From NCBI GenBank assembly GCA_022824685.1, contig JAJDZJ010000170.1, positions 1 to 64,000 of the forward strand: 64,000 bases of DNA. The letters run 5' to 3'. Below are positions 58,163 through 64,000 of the stretch, piece by piece. Made by a program: the position numbers and the translations under genes. This stretch comes from Caldilineaceae bacterium (GTDB lineage: Bacteria > Chloroflexota > Anaerolineae > Caldilineales > Caldilineaceae). The notes under the pieces were generated by a model. That model saw only the letters and a list, made by a program, of their open reading frames with translations, was not told the origin of the DNA and made no database searches. The stretch's first letter is position 1. Every line of letters starts with the position of its first letter.

Positions 58163-59329
58163 ATGCTTCTGACAAGAGAAGAGTTGGAACAGAGGGAAGA
58201 GAGGGAGTTGGCCGCCTACGCAATGCGCAGCGGCCGCAGCCGCGGGCGAGCCCATCCCGACACCGAGCATCCCTATCGCACCGCCTATCAACGGGACCGC
58301 GACCGCATCATTCACACCACGCCCTTTCGGCGACTGCAATACAAGACCCAGGTATTCGTCTACAACGAAGGGGATCACTACCGCAACCGGCTGACCCACA
58401 CTGTCGAAGTGGCCCAGATCGGGCGTACGCTGGCCCGCGCGCTCGCCTGCAATGAAGACCTCACCGAAGCGATCTGTCTGGCCCACGACCTGGGTCATCC
58501 CCCCTTCGGCCATACCGGCGAGTCAACGCTGAATGACCTCATGCAAGGTCACGGCGGCTACGACCACCAGAAACAGACCTATCGCATTGTCACCAGATTG
58601 GAGCGTCGCTACCCGGAACACGCGGGACTGAATCTGACATACGAGGTGCGAGAAGGGATCGTCAAACATGACACCGACTATGACATCGTCGATGCCGGCG
58701 AGTATAACCCCGATGAAAAAGGGACGCTGGAGTGTCAGATTAGCAATTTGGCCGACGAGATTGCCTACAACACCAGCGACGCCGACGACGGCTTGCGCGC
58801 TGGCATCCTGAATCCCGCCGCATTTCTTGAACTGGCCATCAGCCGCCGCGTCCTCGATTCACTGGGCGAGACCCCGACGACCATCGACCTTACGGAGCCG
58901 CTCTCCCGCTATCGCTTTATCAGGCGGCTCGTCGGGATTGAGGTCAGCGATGCCATCCAGGCAACCACGGCCAACCTGCGGGCCGCAACCGTTCAGAGCC
59001 TCGCCGATCTGCGGGCGCGCGGAAGAAATATGGCCGCCTATTCGAAGGAGATTGAAGGAGAAAATCGGGAGCTCAAGCGGTTTCTGTTCGATCGCTTCTA
59101 CCGCCACTACCGAGTGGCCCGCATGGCCGCAAAGGCCGACCGAACGATCCGCGCCCTGTTCACGGCTTTCGTCCAGGAGCCGGCGCAGTTGCCTCCTGAA
59201 ACACAGGATCGGCTCACCGAATCCGGGGGTGACCTGCATCGCGTCGTCTGCGACTACATCGCTGGAATGACCGACCGCTACGCAATCGCTGAACACCGAC
59301 GCCTCTTCGATCCCGGAGAAGGGGTCTGA
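58163..59329 (+). CDS. dgt: Deoxyguanosinetriphosphate triphosphohydrolase-like HD protein
   Basis: 'RDRDRIIHTTPFRRLQYKTQVF', 'NRLTHTVEVAQIGRTLARAL', 'AICLAHDLGHPPFGHTGE'. Confidence 0.93.
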   Translation: MLLTREELEQREERELAAYAMRSGRSRGRAHPDTEHPYRTAYQRDRDRIIHTTPFRRLQYKTQVFVYNEGDHYRNRLTHTVEVAQIGRTLARALACNEDLTEAICLAHDLGHPPFGHTGESTLNDLMQGHGGYDHQKQTYRIVTRLERRYPEHAGLNLTYEVREGIVKHDTDYDIVDAGEYNPDEKGTLECQISNLADEIAYNTSDADDGLRAGILNPAAFLELAISRRVLDSLGETPTTIDLTEPLSRYRFIRRLVGIEVSDAIQATTANLRAATVQSLADLRARGRNMAAYSKEIEGENRELKRFLFDRFYRHYRVARMAAKADRTIRALFTAFVQEPAQLPPETQDRLTESGGDLHRVVCDYIAGMTDRYAIAEHRRLFDPGEGV

Positions 59330-59360
59330 ACGCAGCCCGGCCAGGCGTCTCTGCTCCGCA

Positions 59361-61007
59361 TCAAGACGAAACGTAGACGTCAAATCTGGCGTTTACCGAT
59401 CGAAACGGCAGCGGCGCCTGTTCGCCTTCAAGATACGTAACGCTCTCTATCCTGCATTCCAGTTCCATGCCGTCCGATCTGAGCGTGCAAATCAGCCCGG
59501 GCGCGACCTCAAGTGGATAAGCGGATTCAGAGCCGCCGCTCCCCGCAGGGTCTTCCAGGCCGCTCGCTGAAAAGCCCGGCGAGACGAGCGGCTGGCTCAC
59601 GCTGCGCACAGCGGAACGGTCATAGAGCCAGATGTCGAGGAGCCGCACCTGGTCCGTATTGGCCGCGTCGCGGTCAACCGATTCATTGATCCCCATGCCG
59701 CAGGCCCCCAACAGTTCGCCGTCCGCCGCGTTGATGGTGAAGCTCTCGTCATAGGACTGAATGCCGAAGGCGTAGCTCGCCTCAAACTGGCCAACCCTCT
59801 GCCGGGACGAATGAATAGCCTGTTCCGGCTCAGAGTGGCCTCGACCGCTCTCGAGGATCTCGTCCCCGGCGTCGGGAATCGGCCTCGCCTCCATCCTTCT
59901 GTCGGGCAGCGCCACGGGGTCTTCGGGGGCGGTCAGCCCGCCGTCGGACCTTTCAAGACTCTCGTTCTTTCCCGTGTCGGGATCGCCCAATCCTGCTGCC
60001 GGCCCTGTTTCGGCCCTCATTGGCCCTACAGCAGTTTCCCGGCTTCCCGGTTCTTCATCCTGCCGGCTTCCGCTCAGTTCCTCTAAATCTGGATCCGGCT
60101 GGCCTTTCCCTACCCGGCCCGGCTCTCCCTCGCTACTCTCCTCCTCCAAGGAGACGGACTCGATCGGCGCATCTTCGTCATCCTGTCCAGCTGCGTCTCC
60201 CTTGCTGGTCGGCTCGACATCCTCCTCCCCGTACGCGCGCCCAGCCGCCTCCGCTTCGCCCGCCAAAGCAGGCCTCGCCGGCTCGCGGTCTCCTGCCGCC
60301 CGGGGCGCCGCAAGCGTCTCCGGTCGGCCCGCCTGCCTCTCAGACCAGTCCTCGGTTGTGCCAACATCGTCGCGACGTCTCGACGCGACATCTGCCTTGG
60401 AAGCCGTACCAGGCCGTCGACCAGGTTCGCCTGGCGTTGCTCCGCGGTCCGTCAGCGGCGAATCGGGTGACCCCTCAATTGGGCGGCGCGCAGCCCCGGC
60501 CTGCTCGGTGAAGACGGGCTCATCTGGCGCCGAAAGGCCTCCAGTCGGGCGCCCTTTTCGCAGCCAGCCCAGACTTGGGCGCCGCTGCCTTACGGGCCTC
60601 TCCGCAAGGGGAGGAGGCCCGGCTCGCGCCTCCCGCGGCGCAGTTGCTTGATTCGAGCGGCGCCTTCCGAAGGGGAGTGGAAAGGGCTGAATTGGGGGGG
60701 CTTTTCCCTGGGACTGGCGCAAAAGCTGATTGGCGATGACAACCCCGCCAACCAGCAGAAGCAGGGCCGCAACATACAGCAGGCCCTGGCTAATCAAGTC
60801 CACAAAGGCCGTATAGCTCGAACCGGCCTCTTCGCTTTCCGCCGCCGGAGCTTCACCCTGCTGCGCCGGCGCAGATGCAGGCGGGCCCGATGAGGGGGCC
60901 TCCGTCCACTCCACGGGCCAAACCCACCAACCGATGAAAAGTCCGAGCGTAAGCCCGACCAATCCCGACATCAGCATGTGGATTCGTGACCTGTGACGGT
61001 CGATCAT
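59361..61007 (-). CDS. Two-TM membrane protein with long acidic/disordered linker and C-terminal beta-rich domain; hypothetical
   Basis: 548-aa ORF; TMs at N-terminus, Pro/Glu/Asp/Ser-rich linker, globular C-terminus. Confidence 0.75.
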   Translation of the reverse strand: MIDRHRSRIHMLMSGLVGLTLGLFIGWWVWPVEWTEAPSSGPPASAPAQQGEAPAAESEEAGSSYTAFVDLISQGLLYVAALLLLVGGVVIANQLLRQSQGKAPPIQPFPLPFGRRRSNQATAPREARAGPPPLAERPVRQRRPSLGWLRKGRPTGGLSAPDEPVFTEQAGAARRPIEGSPDSPLTDRGATPGEPGRRPGTASKADVASRRRDDVGTTEDWSERQAGRPETLAAPRAAGDREPARPALAGEAEAAGRAYGEEDVEPTSKGDAAGQDDEDAPIESVSLEEESSEGEPGRVGKGQPDPDLEELSGSRQDEEPGSRETAVGPMRAETGPAAGLGDPDTGKNESLERSDGGLTAPEDPVALPDRRMEARPIPDAGDEILESGRGHSEPEQAIHSSRQRVGQFEASYAFGIQSYDESFTINAADGELLGACGMGINESVDRDAANTDQVRLLDIWLYDRSAVRSVSQPLVSPGFSASGLEDPAGSGGSESAYPLEVAPGLICTLRSDGMELECRIESVTYLEGEQAPLPFRSVNARFDVYVSS

Positions 61008-61044
61008 TTCAATTCCCGCGTCTCTCCACGCACCCAGCGTCCGA

Positions 61045-62121
61045 TCAGAGTAGCTCGTTGCGGTCCGCGGCCTGCAGCTCGGAGACCACCTGCTTCACCT
61101 GCTGAATGCTCCCCTTTTTGCCGATCAGCAACGCGTCCCCCGCATCAATCACAATGAGGTCGTCAACATCGATAAGGGCCACCAACCGCTTTGAGGCGGC
61201 CACGATATTGCCCCGGCTGTTCTTTTGCAGGATTTCACCCTCCACCGGGAAATTCCCTTCCGCGTCCTGTGAAATGACCGCCTCCAAAGAATCCCAACTC
61301 CCCAGGTCATTCCATCCCACCTGCATCGGCACCACCGCCACCTTTTCCGCGCCCTCCATCAAACCGTAATCGATCGATATGTCGGGCATGGTCGGCCAGA
61401 CCTCAGCCAGCACACGCGCCTCCCGGCTCGTCCCTAACGCCGCCGCGATGCGATTCATGGCCTCGTATAGTGAAGGCATCTGCCTCTCGTATTCCGCCAG
61501 CAACCGCTCAACACGGCTGACGAATATGCCCCCGTTCCAAAAGTAGCCGCCATCGGCAAGAAACCGGTCCGCGGTGGCCTGATCGGGTTTTTCCAGGAAA
61601 CGATTCACAGCAAAGGTGGCCAGATTCCCCGGCACCGGCAGTGTCTCATCTTTCCGCTGGATGTAACCATAGCCGGTGTGAGCCTGGGTTGGCTCGATTC
61701 CCAGTACGGTCAGATACCCCTCGCCCGCGCTCCGCTCCGCCTGCCGCAACGCGTCCTGAAAGCCGCTACAATCCTGGATGAGATGGTCGGCCGGCAGGAT
61801 GGCCACCACCTCCTCCGGATCCCGTCGCCGCAGATGCGCGCACGCCAGCGCAATCGCCGGCGCGGTATTTCGTCCCTCCGGCTCTTCCAGAATGTTCTCC
61901 AGAGGCAGGCCGTCCAGCTGGGCAGCGCACAGTCCGGCGTAGCGCTTTCCCGTGATAACATAGGTGTCCTCGCGGGTGACGAGCCCTTCCAACCGGTCAA
62001 CCGTAGCCTGAATCATCGTACGGCCGCTGCCGGTGAGGTCATTGAACTGCTTGGGAGAACTCTTCCGGCTCCGGGGCCACAATCGCGTGCCCGCGCCGCC
62101 TGCTAGAATCACTGCGTACAT
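61045..62121 (-). CDS. Mannose-1-phosphate guanylyltransferase
   Basis: 'VILAGGAGTRLWPRSRKSSPKQF', 'EPEGRNTAPAIALA', 'ILPADHLI', 'FLEKPD'. Confidence 0.95.
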   Translation of the reverse strand: MYAVILAGGAGTRLWPRSRKSSPKQFNDLTGSGRTMIQATVDRLEGLVTREDTYVITGKRYAGLCAAQLDGLPLENILEEPEGRNTAPAIALACAHLRRRDPEEVVAILPADHLIQDCSGFQDALRQAERSAGEGYLTVLGIEPTQAHTGYGYIQRKDETLPVPGNLATFAVNRFLEKPDQATADRFLADGGYFWNGGIFVSRVERLLAEYERQMPSLYEAMNRIAAALGTSREARVLAEVWPTMPDISIDYGLMEGAEKVAVVPMQVGWNDLGSWDSLEAVISQDAEGNFPVEGEILQKNSRGNIVAASKRLVALIDVDDLIVIDAGDALLIGKKGSIQQVKQVVSELQAADRNELL

Positions 62122-62133
62122 GCTTGTTCCCCA

Positions 62134-63216
62134 TCAGCCTGCGCGTACAAACTGCATCTGTCCCACTTGACGCACAAGGCCCTTTAGCTCCATCATCGCC
62201 AGCAAGCTACTGACCTCAGCCGTTTCAAACGGTGCGGCCCGCACGATCTCGTTCATGTGCTGCGGTTCAGTCGAAATATGCTCAAGGACCAGCGCTTCCT
62301 CCGGCGATGCCGGCACTGTGGAGCGGGCCTCCTGCTGCGCAACTGCGTCGGCCAGATTGAGGTGGTCAAAAAGGTCGTCTACAGAAGTGACGGGAATCGC
62401 GCCGTCCTGGATGAGCCGGTTGCAGCCACTGCTGCCAGGGCTAAGAATCGAACCTGGCACGGCAAAAACCTCCCGAGACTGCTCGGCGGCAAAGTTCGCC
62501 GTTATCAGAGCGCCGCTGCGCTTTCCGGCCTCAACAATGATCACCGCCAGACTCAACCCGCTGATGATGCGGTTGCGCGGCGGAAAATTCCTGGCTTCGG
62601 GTCTGGCGCCCAGCGCATACTCGCTTACCACGGCGCCCTGCTCCATGATCTGCAGTGCCATCCTCCGGTTGCGCGCCGGGTAAATCTGGTCCACGCCGCT
62701 GCCCAACACCGCGATCGTGCGCCCTCCGGAATCCAACGCCGCCTGGTGCGCAATCGAGTCCACGCCAAGCGCCAGGCCGCTAACGACCGTCACGCCATTC
62801 TTGGCCAAATTGGATCCCAACTCTCGCGCCACCTCGTTTCCATACGGAGAAACGCGCCGCGTGCCGACGACGGCTACAGCCAGCTCGTCCCTGGCTTCAA
62901 TCTGGCCGCGCACATACAACAGCGGCGGGGCCAGCGGAACGGATCGAAGGTTGTTGGGATAGCCGTCATCATCCCAGCAATATATGCCGTAGCCGCGCCG
63001 AATGACCTTTTCCAACTCCGCCTGCGGGTCCAGCTGCTGCCGTGCGCCCAGCAAGCTCTCAATACTGCGTCGGTCGAGTCCAGCCGCTCTGAGCGACTGA
63101 ATCGGGGCGCCCCACGCCGCGTCAATGCTTCCGCACTCTTCAAGAAGTGCGTTCAGTCGCGCCGGCCCAATGCCGGGCACGCGATTGAAGGCAATCCAAT
63201 AGGCTCGTTCATCCAT
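62134..63216 (-). CDS. dprA: DNA-processing protein DprA
   Basis: 'LAVAVVGTRRVSPYGNEVARELGSNLAKNGVTVVSGLALGVDSIAHQAAL', 'GSGVDQIYPARN', 'GSILSPGSSGCNRLIQDGA'. Confidence 0.95.
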   Translation of the reverse strand: MDERAYWIAFNRVPGIGPARLNALLEECGSIDAAWGAPIQSLRAAGLDRRSIESLLGARQQLDPQAELEKVIRRGYGIYCWDDDGYPNNLRSVPLAPPLLYVRGQIEARDELAVAVVGTRRVSPYGNEVARELGSNLAKNGVTVVSGLALGVDSIAHQAALDSGGRTIAVLGSGVDQIYPARNRRMALQIMEQGAVVSEYALGARPEARNFPPRNRIISGLSLAVIIVEAGKRSGALITANFAAEQSREVFAVPGSILSPGSSGCNRLIQDGAIPVTSVDDLFDHLNLADAVAQQEARSTVPASPEEALVLEHISTEPQHMNEIVRAAPFETAEVSSLLAMMELKGLVRQVGQMQFVRAG

Positions 63217-63259
63217 AGATGGGGGTTTCGCTCAACTGCCTGTGTCAGCAACGGCCTCG

Positions 63260-63793
63260 CTACTCGACCGCCTCGTCCAGCAATCCCGGCTGCAGGCGAA
63301 CAGTCAGAGTCCCGGCCTCGATATCCACGGCCCGGACGACCTCTGCCAGCGCGGGGACTAAAATGTCACGGTCTCGATTAACGCCCGCGGCCGGGCGAAT
63401 GATATATACCTCGTTGGCCCCGGTAAACAACACGTCAACCACTTCGCCCAGGCGTGTGCCCTTTTCTGTCTGCGCCGTCAATCCGACGATGTCATGGACC
63501 CAGTAAGAGTCGGCATCCAATTCCATCGCCGCCTCTTCCGGGATGTACAGCCATTCGCCGTAAAGCTCCTCAGCGGCGCCTCTATCGGCAATATCGCTGA
63601 GGTGAATCAAGAAGATGCCCTTGTGGGGCCGGGAGCTGTCTATTTCGACCGGCGTCAGCTCGTTTCCGATCAGAAGCGGCTTTCCAGGGCTGAAGCGGGC
63701 GTCAAAGTCGGTATGGGACTCGACCTTTATCTCTCCCCGCAGCCCGTGCGCTCCCAGAATGCGGCCCACAGCCAGATACCCGTCGGGGGCCAT
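63260..63793 (-). CDS. rimM: Ribosome maturation factor RimM (start 63793 or 63877)
   Basis: 'YLAVGRILGAHGLRGEIKVESHTDFDARF', 'DSYWVHDIVGLTAQTEKGTRLGEVVDVLFTGANEVYII'. Confidence 0.93.
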   Translation of the reverse strand: MAPDGYLAVGRILGAHGLRGEIKVESHTDFDARFSPGKPLLIGNELTPVEIDSSRPHKGIFLIHLSDIADRGAAEELYGEWLYIPEEAAMELDADSYWVHDIVGLTAQTEKGTRLGEVVDVLFTGANEVYIIRPAAGVNRDRDILVPALAEVVRAVDIEAGTLTVRLQPGLLDEAVE

Positions 63794-63873
63794 CGCTGTA
63801 CGACTCCTAAATCGGTTGGCGCGTGCCCGTCCGTTCTTGCCAGACCGGCGCCGGCTCCGCTGCGATCGACTCT

Positions 63874-64000
63874 TCATTCTCTTCGGCCCAGCATGTGTTG
63901 GATCTCTTCAGGCGTCGGGCGGACGGTCTGCACAGCAGAAAACAGTGGCCTGTCTGCGCAGACCGCACGATGGAAGGACGGCCCACAGCCCCTACACGTC
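63874..64000 (-). CDS. C-terminal fragment of a CDS continuing outside window; CxxC-containing; unknown
   Basis: Open minus frame ...TCRGCGPSFHRAVCADRPLFSAVQTVRPTPEEIQHMLGRRE-TGA; ATGA overlap with the alternative rimM start at 63877. Confidence 0.4.
   Translation of the reverse strand, partial: TCRGCGPSFHRAVCADRPLFSAVQTVRPTPEEIQHMLGRRE

Noticed and set aside
59974-60651. 225-aa Ser/Pro/Ala-rich plus-strand ORF
   Set aside because: Antisense translation of the low-complexity linker of 59361-61007
62257-63381. 374-aa plus-strand ORF opposite dprA
   Set aside because: Antisense shadow ORF spanning past dprA boundaries; no motif support

Overview
This GC-rich bacterial chromosomal window looks chloroflexotal by gene content and protein style, which is inference only. 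It is mostly well-packed protein-coding genes on both strands. Housekeeping genes recognised: def, lepB, gyrA, rplI, a CCA-adding/poly(A)-polymerase-type nucleotidyltransferase, mtnP, prfB, ftsY, dgt, a mannose-1-P guanylyltransferase, dprA, rimM, and a tRNA-Ser(CGA). Envelope and signalling genes: tandem L,D-transpeptidases, an OmpR-type regulator / triple-PDZ protein / histidine kinase module, an M16 peptidase, and a MoxR-DUF58-DUF4129 cluster. There is also a nitrite/sulfite reductase - ORF - TrpD2-like locus. A catabolic island at about 38-46 kb holds a hydroxyacid dehydrogenase, an amidohydrolase, two enolase-superfamily enzymes, a DHDPS-family enzyme and a TPP enzyme. A surface-glycan block sits at about 49-52.5 kb. 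Most notable observations: (i) prfB carries a +1 programmed-frameshift site (GGGGG CGG CTT TGA C), so the supplied ORF is truncated; (ii) a protease-less triple-PDZ protein lies between a response regulator and a histidine kinase, with a very strong intercistronic hairpin; (iii) a perfect 13-bp hairpin follows the nitrite/sulfite reductase in a TrpD2-linked operon; (iv) a bacterial Menorin/FAM151 (DUF2181)-like protein; (v) GyrA has Asn/Gln at QRDR positions equivalent to E. coli 81/83; (vi) palindromic dispersed-type repeats and a G-rich intergenic segment. No CRISPR array, rRNA, prophage or transposase was recognised. No clearly novel multi-gene defence-like system is demonstrable from sequence alone.
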